Source of the DNA: Mesorhizobium hawassense | GTDB taxonomy: Bacteria; Pseudomonadota; Alphaproteobacteria; Rhizobiales; Rhizobiaceae | Reading direction: 5' to 3' | NCBI RefSeq assembly: GCF_003289945.1 | Contig: NZ_QMBP01000002.1 | Span: forward strand, 1 to 64,000 | Length of the DNA: 64,000 bases | Part shown: piece by piece, positions 1-8,884 of the stretch | Position numbering within the stretch: the stretch's first letter is position 1 | How the letters are laid out: each line of letters starts with the position of its first letter | Notes under the pieces: generated by a model | Databases searched by the model: none | Seen by the model: the letters and a program-made list of their open reading frames with translations, nothing else | What the model was told of the DNA's origin: nothing | Made by a program: the position numbers and the translations under genes

Positions 1-650
1 TCATAGGGCCTTTTCAAAGGCTGGAACCTGTGTTTGTCTATACAAATACAAAGACCCCAGAGGAACTCATGTGTATCAGAACCGCCCGCGAAGCAGCAGA
101 CCGGCTGCGGGATCGGATGGCCGTTGCCGCGTCCTGTTTTGAAGATGCTGCCATGTTGCCATTCGCTTCCGCAGCATCGAGCCGACGGGTGGCGGGCAGG
201 TTGAAGAACGATACGTCAACCTATCATCGCACCGAACTATCTCGCCAACGACTTGCAAGCGATGGCGCACATCAAGGCGTTCGAACACCTTGTTGAAGAC
301 CGAAACAGGGCCGACGAAGCTAGCGGATTCGCTTGGAGAAATGGGGTGGGGAATGCCGTTTGCAAACCGGGGTTCCAATGAAACAGTCCAAAAGGTTGCA
401 GAACTATCCCGGGGAAGCACAGGGGCGAAGAAAATGGCCCGCTGATCTATGCCCTGCTCTTACTTGGACAAGAACGTAACCTTCAATGGATAGGTTAGGC
501 GCGACACTAAATCATCCGTGTTGGAAGACGACAAGACGCCATTCACTTCATAACCCCTTTAGAGACGATGACTTCAATTTGCGCTGCGCATTTTTTCGAC
601 GGTCAACACTTCTCGAATAGGAAGGCTTACAGAACGCAAGGAGCATGCTT
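1..650. other. Left flank without a supported gene
   Basis: No reading frame here has a convincing start, ribosome site or recognisable domain. Short frames on both strands look like noise or unrecognisable remains. The last 60 bases are probably the promoter and leader of the downstream mucR-like gene. An AAGGAG lies at 638-643. Confidence 0.4.
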
Positions 651-1169
651 ATGACTGAAGACAATACCGAACGCACAAGCGCAGATGACGACAATACTGA
701 CCAGACAGGCGTGAACGAGGAGAATACCGAGCACATAAACGTGCATGAGGAGGATACCGAACAGCCAGGAGTGGACTTGCTGGCCCTTACGGCAGATATT
801 GTCGCAGCCTACATCCGGAAGAATGCGACCCCCGTTGCCGACCTTCCAGACTTAATCTCAAGCGTCAATTCCGCGTTGAGAGCCATTGTGCAACCACCTG
901 CCCCAGCAGAATCTGGGCCCGTTCGGGCGGTCAATCGCAAGCGGTCCGTGTTTCCCGACTATATCATCTGCTTAGAGGATGGAAGAAAACTCAAGTCCCT
1001 CAAACGACATCTAAGAGTCCATTTCGGCCTGACACCAGACGAATATAGAGCAAAATGGCGACTTGCTCCTGACTACCCGATGGTGGCGCCCAATTATGCT
1101 GCTCAGCGGTCTCTCCTTGCGAAGTCCTCTGGTCTCGGACGCAGACCGACCGTTAGCACGCCAGGGTGA
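651..1169 (+). CDS. mucR: MucR/Ros-family zinc-finger transcriptional regulator
   Basis: The protein has about 172 residues. Its C-terminal half carries the Ros/MucR core: PDYIICLEDG, then KSLKRHLRVHFGLTPDEYRAKW and DYPMVAPNYA. The metal site reads C-X2-D-X9-H-X3-H, with Asp in the second ligand position as in MucR rather than Ros. MucR proteins are cytoplasmic DNA-binding regulators of exopolysaccharide, motility and symbiosis genes in rhizobia. A role over the adjoining polysaccharide genes is therefore plausible, but it is inferred. I chose ATG 651 over ATG 645 because AAGGAG (638-643) lies 7 bases before 651 and only one before 645. The N-terminus is unusual: about 40 acidic residues made of four 10-residue repeats precede the usual LTADIVAAYI segment. 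The gene stands alone, divergent from the polysaccharide genes. Confidence 0.9.
   Translation: MTEDNTERTSADDDNTDQTGVNEENTEHINVHEEDTEQPGVDLLALTADIVAAYIRKNATPVADLPDLISSVNSALRAIVQPPAPAESGPVRAVNRKRSVFPDYIICLEDGRKLKSLKRHLRVHFGLTPDEYRAKWRLAPDYPMVAPNYAAQRSLLAKSSGLGRRPTVSTPG
660..779 (+). repeat. Four 30-bp coding repeats in the mucR N-terminus
   Basis: Four imperfect in-frame copies of a 10-residue unit follow each other: DNTERTSADD, DNTDQTGVNE, ENTEHINVHE and EDTEQPGVDL. Each keeps the core (D/E)(D/N)T(D/E) and an acidic ending. The DNA units keep (a/g)ataccga at the start. The result is a strongly acidic, probably disordered extension before the conserved MucR oligomerisation region. Confidence 0.8.
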
Positions 1170-1429
1170 AGCCCCCCGCTCGCTCGCGGCCTCTGGACTT
1201 TTGGCTTGGAAAGACTCATGTTCCCCTCGGGAGAGATGGCGATGGGGAATGCGGTTCAGCCACGGCGCACACCATGGTGGCGCACGGTTCTCCGAGCCCG
1301 CTTTGCAATCGTTGTTGCAGTGCTTGCGATCATATTTATCAGGTCTTGGTCTTGCTGCGGCCTGAATCCAGCACGGGCTGCTAGCCACGCTCTTTGATGT
1401 TGCCTTTGATGTTCACAACCTACCTTGCG

Positions 1430-1489
1430 TGCCGTCGTCTCGTCGGCAAGGAGTTTGGGCGAGACCTTCAGCTTCTCCAGCAGCCGCTC
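1430..1489 (-). pseudogene. Scrap of an IS66-type transposase
   Basis: Minus-strand translation gives ERLLEKLKVSPKLLADETTA. This aligns with ERLFERLKASDKLFADETTA in the intact IS66 transposase at 39,859-41,388 of this window. The neighbouring coding is frame-broken; GRAAW/DPVG-like pieces occur in other frames up to about 1,540. The rest of 1,170-1,654 holds no supported gene. This is decayed mobile DNA between mucR and the polysaccharide operon end. Confidence 0.5.
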
Positions 1490-1654
1490 CGCCGACTGGG
1501 TCGGCCGCGCGGCTTGGCATCTGACGCAGATGCCCGGTGACACACTGGTTGTGGGCCAAGGATCTGATCGACGATCGACGCATAGTCGGACGAGGGAGTG
1601 GTTCGGGTTCGATGAAGCCCGCCGGCAGCCTCTCCCACAACTTCGCCCGCACGC

Positions 1655-2974
1655 TCACGCCTTTGGAGACGCTCCAACGGGAACGAGCAGCTTGTCACCA
1701 TTATGGTCAACTTCTACCAGCTCCGGTTTTTGGCTCATGCGCTCCGCGATCCCGCGATGAAAGATGATGGCGTTCATATAGGCGAAGGTCATTGCGAGCG
1801 CGGCGGTGCGCAACGGGTAGTCGACCAGAGAATGCACGAGCAAGAACGTGACAGAAAGAAACGCTGCCTTCTGAAACGATTCTCGGTCAATTCTGACGAA
1901 CGTAGTCAAAAGAAACAACAGGTATAAAACCATTAAAATGGCGGCAATCACTCCGCCTTCGAAGGTAATTTCAAGATACTCGTTATGGGCATGGTTTACA
2001 TATGCCCTGAATATCATCCCTTCTTTTTCATATATCTGGTATGCCTTCTGAAAATTCCCAAATCCGACTCCGGTGACCCAGTTCTCTTTTATTCCTGCCA
2101 CCGTCGTGCGGGCAAACTCCGCGCGTCCGAAGACAGGATCAAGATCCTTTGCCTCGATCGTCGACCATGCTCCCATCCCGTAGACGGAAAGCACAACGAA
2201 AAGGGCAAATGCGCTAAAGCCACTTATTCTCGAGCGAGCCGAGAGAAATATGAAGGACACAACGGTAGTAGCCAGGCCGATCAGAACGCCGGCACGGGAC
2301 CCTGCCGCCAAAAGGAGCAGCAGAAGCGCGATCAGACCGATCGCTCCGGACAGAAGATAACCGCGGAACAAGCAGTAATAGACAACGAAGGGAATAGAGA
2401 CGAAAAGCAAAGCTGAAAAATGGTTTCCGTTGGCGAAAAGTCCCGCATTGATTGTGAATGGCAATAATCCCTCGATCGCGATGTTATCTGATAGCGAATA
2501 TTGAATCGCTCCGGCCAATCCGTTGCAGATTACACCCATGAAGAAGAAGGGGAGCAGGCGGTAGACCTGGTCGGAGCGCAAACGCATGACACCCAGGAAA
2601 AACGCTGCCGACGCGGTCACATACAGTAGACACTCGATCGTTCGCCCCACCCCGAGGCTGATGAACCGAGTTTGATCAAACAGCCAGGGAGCGCCGAGCA
2701 GCACTTCCGGCCGCAAACCGGCAAAAAGGCCAGCAGGCAGCGGAACGATTTGAAGCACAACCAGTGCCACCGCCATGAAAAGCAGCCAGAGCGTTGATCC
2801 GCGGATTGTTTGGGTTGACGTTCGAGACAAGACAACCGCCGCCGAGACAAATGCTATTATTTCGATCAAGGTATCGGTATACAGGCCGCTCGCCGTACCG
2901 CCGCCTATCAGCAGGGCGGTGAACAGGACCGCGCCGAGGAGATACTTGTCCCATTCCGACGCCCGCGCACTCAA
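1655..2974 (-). CDS. O-antigen ligase / polysaccharide polymerase (Wzy_C-type) membrane protein
   Basis: This protein of 439 residues has about ten to twelve hydrophobic segments. It has the periplasmic-loop signature of the O-antigen ligase/Wzy_C family: GVGFGNFQKAY near residue 300 and VNHAHNEYLEITFEGG shortly after, including the conserved histidine. Such proteins polymerise or ligate lipid-linked glycans at the periplasmic face of the inner membrane. The start is TTG 2,974, whose TTGA overlaps the stop of the upstream TPR gene, indicating translational coupling. It is the last gene of the FecR-like, phosphatase, Wza, Wzc, TPR run. A second Wzy-like protein lies at 11,428-12,711, so which one is the polymerase is unsettled. 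Confidence 0.8.
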   Translation of the reverse strand: MSARASEWDKYLLGAVLFTALLIGGGTASGLYTDTLIEIIAFVSAAVVLSRTSTQTIRGSTLWLLFMAVALVVLQIVPLPAGLFAGLRPEVLLGAPWLFDQTRFISLGVGRTIECLLYVTASAAFFLGVMRLRSDQVYRLLPFFFMGVICNGLAGAIQYSLSDNIAIEGLLPFTINAGLFANGNHFSALLFVSIPFVVYYCLFRGYLLSGAIGLIALLLLLLAAGSRAGVLIGLATTVVSFIFLSARSRISGFSAFALFVVLSVYGMGAWSTIEAKDLDPVFGRAEFARTTVAGIKENWVTGVGFGNFQKAYQIYEKEGMIFRAYVNHAHNEYLEITFEGGVIAAILMVLYLLFLLTTFVRIDRESFQKAAFLSVTFLLVHSLVDYPLRTAALAMTFAYMNAIIFHRGIAERMSQKPELVEVDHNGDKLLVPVGASPKA

Positions 2975-4227
2975 GGTAAAATTCTCTCAATGTTCAATTT
3001 GTGCATGACCAATGTACCCATATAGCGAAACCGCCAACTCTCAGCTATTGCGGCGGTTTCCAACCGCAACAGCTGCATCGGGCATGCGTCCCGTCCAATG
3101 GAAAATTCCTGGCTCAGACTCTGGCGATTGAAGGTGCCCTCAGGAATGTTAAAGCGCGCTATTTCGCCAGTCCGATCCACACACCTGATGGTCCAGAAGA
3201 GTTCTTTGGGCAGCTTCAGGTTGCGTCCGGATGCGACCAACGAAATCCTGTAGGAACCGGGCGGCAGCTCGACATATTGCTGGAGAGCAGTGTTCTTGAC
3301 CGGCGTGTTCAAAAACAGAACCGTCGCGCCCTCGCCTTCAACTGCATCCTGGGATGTCGCGAAGGTCACTTCAAGGCCTGACTGATCGCGAACCTGCCAA
3401 TCGAAGGGCTTCCCGTTATACCCGGGTTCAAAGGTGCCGTTAAAAACATACCCACCCAGCTTTCGTTCGTCATCGGACAGACTGAACAGAAACAGGCGAT
3501 AAGCCTGTTCATATTCCTTCTGCACGATATACCCGGTAATCACGGAGGAAAGTTCGCCCGATTTCGGTGGCGCGCCGGATCCAGCCAGGTCAAGCAGCAG
3601 CTGATTTGCAAAATCGAGCCCAGGGCGTGTTTTTCCAAGAGCGGAAAACAGGTTGGCCCGCCACGGTGCCCCAGCCGCAATTGCTGCCAGCACGGCGTGA
3701 TAGCCGTCAGGGTTCGAAAGGATTGCCGGAAGGCCTTCGGCGACGACCGGAAACTGATCCGGCCATCGTCGCAATAGTGTATCGAGCTCGCCTACGGCCT
3801 TGGCCAGATCACCGATCTCGATTGAATGGCCAATCGATCTCTGGAGCGCGTGGATCTCCGTTTTCGACAGCCTTCGTGCCCGATCAAAGAGCGCATACGC
3901 GTCATCTTTCTTGCCTTGTCGGTATTCTATCTCGCCGATTAAGCTATAGATGCGTGCGTCTCCAACATTAAAGCGAAGTGCGTCATTTGCCTTGGCGGCC
4001 AACGCGTCAAGATCCGGAGAGATGGCTGTATCGTTCAGGTCTCCGGAAATTTCACCTATCAAAGCGTCGACATTTAACGGATCCAGCGCCACTGACACGC
4101 CCGGCATGTCTGTCTCAAAGAGTCGACTTAGCCCGATCGACGATGCCGCCAACACCAGAGCGGATGCGACGAACCAAATGCCTGAACGTCGAAGATTTTG
4201 CGCGAGCGGGCTGGTCTGCGCCGTCAT
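2971..4227 (-). CDS. Membrane-anchored TPR-like protein of the polysaccharide operon
   Basis: The 418-residue protein has one N-terminal transmembrane segment (about residues 15-35, GIWFVASALVLAASSIGLSR). Next comes a helical region with TPR-like spacing (DARIYSLIGEIEYRQGKKDDAYALF) and then a beta-rich C-terminal part with FNGTFEPGYNG and a carbohydrate-binding-module-like look. I recognise no enzyme motif. I chose ATG 4,227 because GAAGGT stands about 8 bases before it; the frame also opens at TTG 4,242. Its first 113 bases overlap the end of the upstream autokinase gene in another frame. The gene is coupled to the ligase/polymerase downstream, which suggests a scaffold or accessory role in assembly at the inner membrane. 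That role is inference. Confidence 0.7.
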   Translation of the reverse strand: MTAQTSPLAQNLRRSGIWFVASALVLAASSIGLSRLFETDMPGVSVALDPLNVDALIGEISGDLNDTAISPDLDALAAKANDALRFNVGDARIYSLIGEIEYRQGKKDDAYALFDRARRLSKTEIHALQRSIGHSIEIGDLAKAVGELDTLLRRWPDQFPVVAEGLPAILSNPDGYHAVLAAIAAGAPWRANLFSALGKTRPGLDFANQLLLDLAGSGAPPKSGELSSVITGYIVQKEYEQAYRLFLFSLSDDERKLGGYVFNGTFEPGYNGKPFDWQVRDQSGLEVTFATSQDAVEGEGATVLFLNTPVKNTALQQYVELPPGSYRISLVASGRNLKLPKELFWTIRCVDRTGEIARFNIPEGTFNRQSLSQEFSIGRDACPMQLLRLETAAIAESWRFRYMGTLVMHKLNIERILP

Positions 4228-6493
4228 CAACTTTACCTTCAAGTTTCGGGGTACTCGTGCTATCGTTATAATATTGGTAATTCATGTACTTATACGCATA
4301 GTTGTAGTCGAACTTGTTGACCGCAAACTTCGACATCGCGGCCCCTACCACATTGGCACCGGCAGCACGCAACCGCTTCAAGGCTGTCTTTGCCGACTTG
4401 CGCGCGACCTGCTTCGTCGAAATGACCATCAACGTACCCTCAGCCAATCGGCTGAGGATGGGGGCGTCAGAAAGGCCAACGATCGGTGGAGCGTCGATTA
4501 TCACCAGGTCATAGCGTTTGCTGAGATTGGCCACGATCATCGCCATTCTTGGCGATGATAGAAGATCAGCCGGATTGGGTGGAGTGGTTCCAGATGTCAG
4601 AACCGTCACATTGGGATATTTGGTCGACCGGAAGATGCTACCAAGGTCTTCTTTGCGGACGGTGTTCGTCAGCAGGTTGCTCAACCCAATCGTATTGTCG
4701 AGACCGAACAATCGGTGAAGGTTTGGTTTTCGAAGATCACCGTCGACAAGCAACACTCTTGCCCCAAGCGCTGCGAAATCCTGTCCAAGCTTGAACGCCG
4801 TGGTCGACTTGCCTTCGGCCGGATCTGAACTGGTGATCAGAAGCGAGCGCGGCGCACCTTCCGCACCGGAGAACTGCAAAGACGTTCGAAGTGACCGATA
4901 GGCTTCGGATAGGCCTGACTTCTGGTTTGCAATGCTGGCGATAAGCTCGCGATCGTCGACGTGGGGCAAGATCCCGAGCATCGCCAGTCCGAGCTCCTTT
5001 TCGACCTGCTCGGGGTTGGCAAACGTGTTGTTCAGGAGCTCGATAACATAAATGACCGAGCCACTGATGGCCATGAAGAGAGCCAATGCAATTGCTAGAT
5101 TGATGCTGAGGCGTGGGGAATAGGGCGCCGTTGGCTGCGTCGCGACGTCCACGATGGCGGCGCTTTGGGTCTTGAGTTCGGAACTCACGCCAACTTCGTT
5201 TAACTTGGCGATTAGACTGTCATACTGGGACCGGTTTGAGTCGACCTCACGCTTCAGGATCGTATATCTAATGTTCTTGTCATTGAAGGTTACCTGCTGC
5301 CGCTCCATGTCAGCGAGCTTATCTTTAAGATCGGCCTCCTTGTCTTGAGCCTGCTGGTATTTTAGCCGAAGAGAATCAGTAATCGCAAGTACACCATTGC
5401 CATACACGCGCTGCAGTTCCTTAATCTGGGACTGCAATTGCTGCATTTCCGGGAAACCGGGTTTTAGTATGCCCAGCTTCTGCTGATACTGGCTGTTGAG
5501 ATCGGCCACCTTATCACTAAGTACCTGCAGGCCCTTGCTTTCTAGCACCGGGCCAAGGCTACCACCACGTCCCTTGTCGATCTGATCGACAACCGATCCG
5601 GCATCGGACCGCTCCTGGGTCGCCGTCTGGAGCGCTGCGTTGAGGGCCTCAATGTTCGACCCGATAAGCGACTTGTCGTCGCCGGTGATCGTAATGCCAG
5701 CATCCCTTGCGTAAGCGACGAGCTCTTCCTCGGATTTCTGCAGCTTCTGCTTGACCTGCGAAACCTGCTCCTGGATGAATTGCCGCGCCAGGTCAGACGT
5801 TGCGCTGGTCTGGTCCACCCGCTGATCGATATAGCTCTGTGCAATCTGGTTGGCCACATCGCTGGCGTATTTCGGCTTCTGGTCCAAAAAGGTGATCGAC
5901 AGCAGACTTGTGTTCGTTACTAGGTTAACCGTGAGGTTGTCTAAAACGCGTTTGATCGCAATAGCTTCACGTTGTTCCGGAGTTCTCTCTTCAATTGAGG
6001 GAGCTTTTGTAATTTTGAAGGCCCGATAGAAGATATTACTGATCGAGAAATCCGGCGTCGGAAACAGGAAGTCCGGCTTTTCGCTTAGGCCCAGTTGGAA
6101 GACAACGCGTTGCGCCAATGCCCGGCTCTTCAACTTTTCACGAGCGGTCTGAAAGGCTCGAATATCGCTGCTTTCGGAAACCACTTCGATGTCTTGGAAG
6201 ACCTTGGCCGATGGGACTAAGACTTCCAGCTGCGTCGTCGCCTGGTATTTGGGCGTCTGCATCATGGTCACGACGACGCCGGCAACAAGCCCGGCCGCCA
6301 TCATCATGGCGATCAGCCATCGATACTGGACAACGTAGAAGAGCAGCTTGAGCGGATTAAATCCTTGATCCTGTTCGGCAAAATCTCGACCGTACGGGCC
6401 ATGATTTTGGCTGCCATGATAGTAGAGATCCGAAGACAAGGCTTGGCCAGGTCTGGGAGCTGTTATTTGATGTTGCCTGCTACGATCGAGCAT
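4115..6493 (-). CDS. Wzc/ExoP-type polysaccharide co-polymerase and tyrosine autokinase
   Basis: The protein has 792 residues. An N-terminal Wzz domain starts with transmembrane segment 1 (about 58-78). A long coiled-coil periplasmic region (about 235-430) and a GNVR-type segment lead to transmembrane segment 2 (about 463-485). The cytoplasmic BY-kinase domain has Walker A SSDPAEGKSTT (about 555-565), Walker A' LLVDGDLRKP (581-590) and Walker B LVIIDAPP (663-670). A tyrosine cluster follows at about 730-742 (seven Tyr). Such proteins control chain length and export with an outer-membrane Wza partner, and cycle through tyrosine phosphorylation. The matching partners, a Wza-type exporter and a CpsB-type phosphatase, lie directly upstream. 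A basic tail of about 50 residues after the tyrosine cluster is encoded partly over the next gene's start. Confidence 0.93.
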   Translation of the reverse strand: MLDRSRQHQITAPRPGQALSSDLYYHGSQNHGPYGRDFAEQDQGFNPLKLLFYVVQYRWLIAMMMAAGLVAGVVVTMMQTPKYQATTQLEVLVPSAKVFQDIEVVSESSDIRAFQTAREKLKSRALAQRVVFQLGLSEKPDFLFPTPDFSISNIFYRAFKITKAPSIEERTPEQREAIAIKRVLDNLTVNLVTNTSLLSITFLDQKPKYASDVANQIAQSYIDQRVDQTSATSDLARQFIQEQVSQVKQKLQKSEEELVAYARDAGITITGDDKSLIGSNIEALNAALQTATQERSDAGSVVDQIDKGRGGSLGPVLESKGLQVLSDKVADLNSQYQQKLGILKPGFPEMQQLQSQIKELQRVYGNGVLAITDSLRLKYQQAQDKEADLKDKLADMERQQVTFNDKNIRYTILKREVDSNRSQYDSLIAKLNEVGVSSELKTQSAAIVDVATQPTAPYSPRLSINLAIALALFMAISGSVIYVIELLNNTFANPEQVEKELGLAMLGILPHVDDRELIASIANQKSGLSEAYRSLRTSLQFSGAEGAPRSLLITSSDPAEGKSTTAFKLGQDFAALGARVLLVDGDLRKPNLHRLFGLDNTIGLSNLLTNTVRKEDLGSIFRSTKYPNVTVLTSGTTPPNPADLLSSPRMAMIVANLSKRYDLVIIDAPPIVGLSDAPILSRLAEGTLMVISTKQVARKSAKTALKRLRAAGANVVGAAMSKFAVNKFDYNYAYKYMNYQYYNDSTSTPKLEGKVDDGADQPARAKSSTFRHLVRRIRSGVGGIVDRAKSTL

Positions 6494-6537
6494 AGTCCGG
6501 GCGATCCTGGTTCATAGGCGTTGACATGCGACCCGCA

Positions 6538-7314
6538 CTACGGCGCAAGCACGCCAATTCTCACTGCAGTTGACGCAACTCCGAGGGCGTCCTTCAGATT
6601 GTTCAAAGCGATTTTCGATTTTGATGGAAACACGACCACCTTATCGCCACCGTAGATGCGTGGATTGCGGCTTTTGCCAGCGCGTATGCTCTCGACGTTG
6701 TAGTTCGCGACCAGCGTGTTTTGACCGATATTGCGGTAAACAAAGACTTTTCCCGCATCGCCAATCGCATTGAACCCACCTGCAAGTGCGACCGCGTCGA
6801 TCAATGAGGCGTTGCTCGACACGGGATAGATCCCTGCCTTGTTGACTTCGCCATCAACGGTTATGCGTTGTCCAATCGATTCCTTGACGAAGATTGTCAC
6901 GTCCGGAGATTGGAGATAGTTCGCGCTGTAGGCGGTTTCGATTTCCTTCTCCAACTGACGGACGGTTTTTCCTGCTGCCGTGACGGTTCCGATGAGGGGA
7001 AGCGAAATTTCCCCGCTGGCGTCGACCTGAACCGTCCTATTGAGATTGTCGACTTGGAACACGTCGACCTCGAGCACGTCATTCGGCGACAACGGCTGCT
7101 CACTGCCGTTCTGGCTATTTTGAGGAGCGGGAAGATCCTTCACAATCTGGAGAGCGCCACCGCCCGATAAGGGAACCGATGATGATGATGTGAGCTGCAG
7201 CGCATCGATCGACGCCGGCGCCGTCGGCGAGGTACTCGTGCAGGCCGAGACGCCGAGGGAACCGAGCATCACGACCATCGTGATCGCGGCGCAGTTCATC
7301 AAATCGCGCTTCAT
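6538..7314 (-). CDS. Wza/GumB/ExoF-type polysaccharide export lipoprotein
   Basis: With the ATG at 7,314 the protein has 258 residues. It opens with a lipoprotein signal (MKRDLMNCAAITMVVMLG) ending in the lipobox LGVSAC. A Poly_export domain follows (SPNDVLEVDVFQVDNLNRTVQVDASGEI in two parts, then PLIGTVTAAGKT), then a SLBB domain (GQRITVDGEVNKAGIYPV). Proteins of this family form the outer-membrane export channel for capsule or exopolysaccharide. Longer frames starting at 7,476 run over the upstream gene. ATG 7,314 is preferred because its ATGA overlaps the phosphatase stop codon and because it gives a perfect lipoprotein signal. It works with the Wzc-type kinase just downstream. Confidence 0.9.
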   Translation of the reverse strand: MKRDLMNCAAITMVVMLGSLGVSACTSTSPTAPASIDALQLTSSSSVPLSGGGALQIVKDLPAPQNSQNGSEQPLSPNDVLEVDVFQVDNLNRTVQVDASGEISLPLIGTVTAAGKTVRQLEKEIETAYSANYLQSPDVTIFVKESIGQRITVDGEVNKAGIYPVSSNASLIDAVALAGGFNAIGDAGKVFVYRNIGQNTLVANYNVESIRAGKSRNPRIYGGDKVVVFPSKSKIALNNLKDALGVASTAVRIGVLAP

Positions 7315-8120
7315 GAGGATACGGCCTTTAGCAAACAGCCGAACCCGCCGAAGCGGCCGACCTTGTCGGGGCTTGGCTTGTTTGCAAACGTTTTTCCAAC
7401 GGGCTCTAGTGGCCGGTTCGCCAAAATGTCGCTCGGCCGCCTCACTACCATATTGTAGGCCTGATCTTCCCCACACCGCTTCGCGACAGCGTCATACGCT
7501 TGGGAAAGGCCAGGCCGCCGGCGACTAGCACCATGAGTGTCGGATGCGATGATATCCACCCGGCCTTCGTCCATCAGCTTTTCGGAGTAGTAGAGCGCGG
7601 TACGCCCGAAAGCGCCTATAATCGAGTCGGCAGTAAGCTGTATGAGGCAGCCGAGCCTATTCAGCCTTTCGACAACCTCATAGTTCGCCTTGCCCCAGGT
7701 TAAACGCTCCGGATGGGTGAGGATCGGGACGAACCCGGCCTTTACGAGGCGCAAGGCAAGTTCCTCCAACCGCGGCGGCAACACATGGTGAGGCGGCTCG
7801 AACAGAAAATAGCGTGAGCTGTTTAAGGTCGGCACCTTGCCGTGCGTCAGCTGATCTGGAAGATCGGGGGCTATATGGATGTCGGCACCAACATAGAGGG
7901 CAAGCGGGATCTCGGCGCGCCGCAACGCTTGCTCCAACGAACGGACCGCTTCGACGATATTCTCCGTCCCGTTTTCATACATACCGGGTACGATATGGGG
8001 CGTGCACGCCATATGGGTCGTCCCGTCGGCTACCGCCAACCTCGCCATTTCCAGCGATTCAGCAATATTAGGCGAACCGTCGTCGAGACCAGGCAAGATA
8101 TGGGAATGCAGGTCGATCAT
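7311..8120 (-). CDS. CpsB/YwqE-family PHP-type protein tyrosine phosphatase
   Basis: The 269-residue protein opens with MIDLHSHILPGLDDG, the metal-binding signature of the PHP-fold phosphatases CpsB, YwqE and Wzb-analogues. Further metal-ligand motifs are TPHIVPG, LTHPER and SDTHG. These manganese-dependent enzymes dephosphorylate the tyrosine cluster of Wzc-type kinases, and that kinase is encoded two genes downstream. ATGA coupling to the exporter gene shows a tight operon. This phosphatase type is commonest in Gram-positive capsule loci but also occurs in Proteobacteria. Confidence 0.92.
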   Translation of the reverse strand: MIDLHSHILPGLDDGSPNIAESLEMARLAVADGTTHMACTPHIVPGMYENGTENIVEAVRSLEQALRRAEIPLALYVGADIHIAPDLPDQLTHGKVPTLNSSRYFLFEPPHHVLPPRLEELALRLVKAGFVPILTHPERLTWGKANYEVVERLNRLGCLIQLTADSIIGAFGRTALYYSEKLMDEGRVDIIASDTHGASRRRPGLSQAYDAVAKRCGEDQAYNMVVRRPSDILANRPLEPVGKTFANKPSPDKVGRFGGFGCLLKAVSS

Positions 8121-8228
8121 AGGAGTTTCTGGCCACGTGAGGGCAAAACAGCGACTTCGCCGAAGAGGAAGACAAACGTGTCACCCGCTTCATTGCGATT
8201 GACAACCGTGGCGGGCCGGCCGCCAGAG

Positions 8229-8327
8229 CTACGTGCCGACAGAATTGTCATCTTCGTGAAGGCTGAGGATGAGCGCAGCCATCGGCACAAAAGCCCAGCC
8301 AGCAACAAGCCAATAGCGCACGCCCAT
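8229..8327 (-). CDS. Possible 32-residue single-span membrane peptide
   Basis: An ATG at 8,327 opens a short frame with one hydrophobic segment (RYWLVAGWAFVPMAALIL) and an acidic end (HEDDNSVGT). Its end resembles the end of the upstream secreted protein (LTAGVLAATQDDNNGVSR). The ribosome site is weak. It may be a frameshifted remnant, because the neighbouring frame stays open down to the phosphatase start with an ATGA overlap (8,117-8,308). Confidence 0.25.
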   Translation of the reverse strand: MGVRYWLVAGWAFVPMAALILSLHEDDNSVGT

Positions 8328-8374
8328 CTTCGCCCAATCTAATCGCCTACCACCTGGAACCCGAGCGAACACCC

Positions 8375-8884
8375 CTAGCGGCTGACGCCGTTATTATCAT
8401 CCTGCGTTGCCGCAAGAACTCCGGCAGTCAGAAGCGCGCCTGCGAAAAACTGGGCAGGCAGCCCAAATGCAGACTTGTGGGACGGGTCAATGGCACCCGT
8501 CTGCTCGGGGCTTACCGCGGAAGCAGCGTGTTCGGGATTCACGACCTTGAGACAGATGTTGTTGTCGACGCGCGAAATGTCGAGACTTGAATTCGCCGGC
8601 ACGCTGAGCCTGCAATCACCAACCTGAACGGACGCCGAGCCCTTGGCGCCAACCACCAACCGACTGCCGAACTCCAACGCGCTTCCCGCCTTGGCAGGCC
8701 CATAGCCAGCCGTCTGCGAAACCATGACGTTGCCACTTACACTTCGGATCGATCCGATTGGATTGGCTGGTCCCTGATAAGCCGTCGCACAACTGCACGA
8801 TGCATCCTGGGCGAAAACTGGGGCCGAGCCAAGCCCGGCCAATGCGACCAAACCGGCCAACGCACTTTTCAAAATAATGTTCAT
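8375..8884 (-). CDS. Secreted FecR-like small protein of the polysaccharide locus
   Basis: The protein has 169 residues, with ATG 8,884 preceded by AAAGGA 8 bases away. A signal peptide (MNIILKSALAGLVALAGLGS, cleaved near VFA/QD) leads to SCSCATAYQGP, a compact beta-rich region (IGSIRSVSGNVMVSQ, RLVVGAKGSASVQVG) and a C-terminal hydrophobic segment (FFAGALLTAGVLAA). The beta-rich part resembles the FecR-domain fold found in periplasmic glycan-associated proteins. That comparison is from memory and approximate. It is first in the phosphatase, Wza, Wzc, TPR, ligase run. It could be a periplasmic or membrane-anchored accessory factor for export. Its enzymatic activity, if any, is unknown. Confidence 0.65.
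   Translation of the reverse strand: MNIILKSALAGLVALAGLGSAPVFAQDASCSCATAYQGPANPIGSIRSVSGNVMVSQTAGYGPAKAGSALEFGSRLVVGAKGSASVQVGDCRLSVPANSSLDISRVDNNICLKVVNPEHAASAVSPEQTGAIDPSHKSAFGLPAQFFAGALLTAGVLAATQDDNNGVSR

Noticed and set aside
30..296. 88-residue frame with a stretch AADRLRDRMAVAASCFEDA resembling the end of a mutator-type transposase
   Set aside because: The similarity covers about 20 residues only, without the conserved NPLER region; no start context or partner frame supports it.
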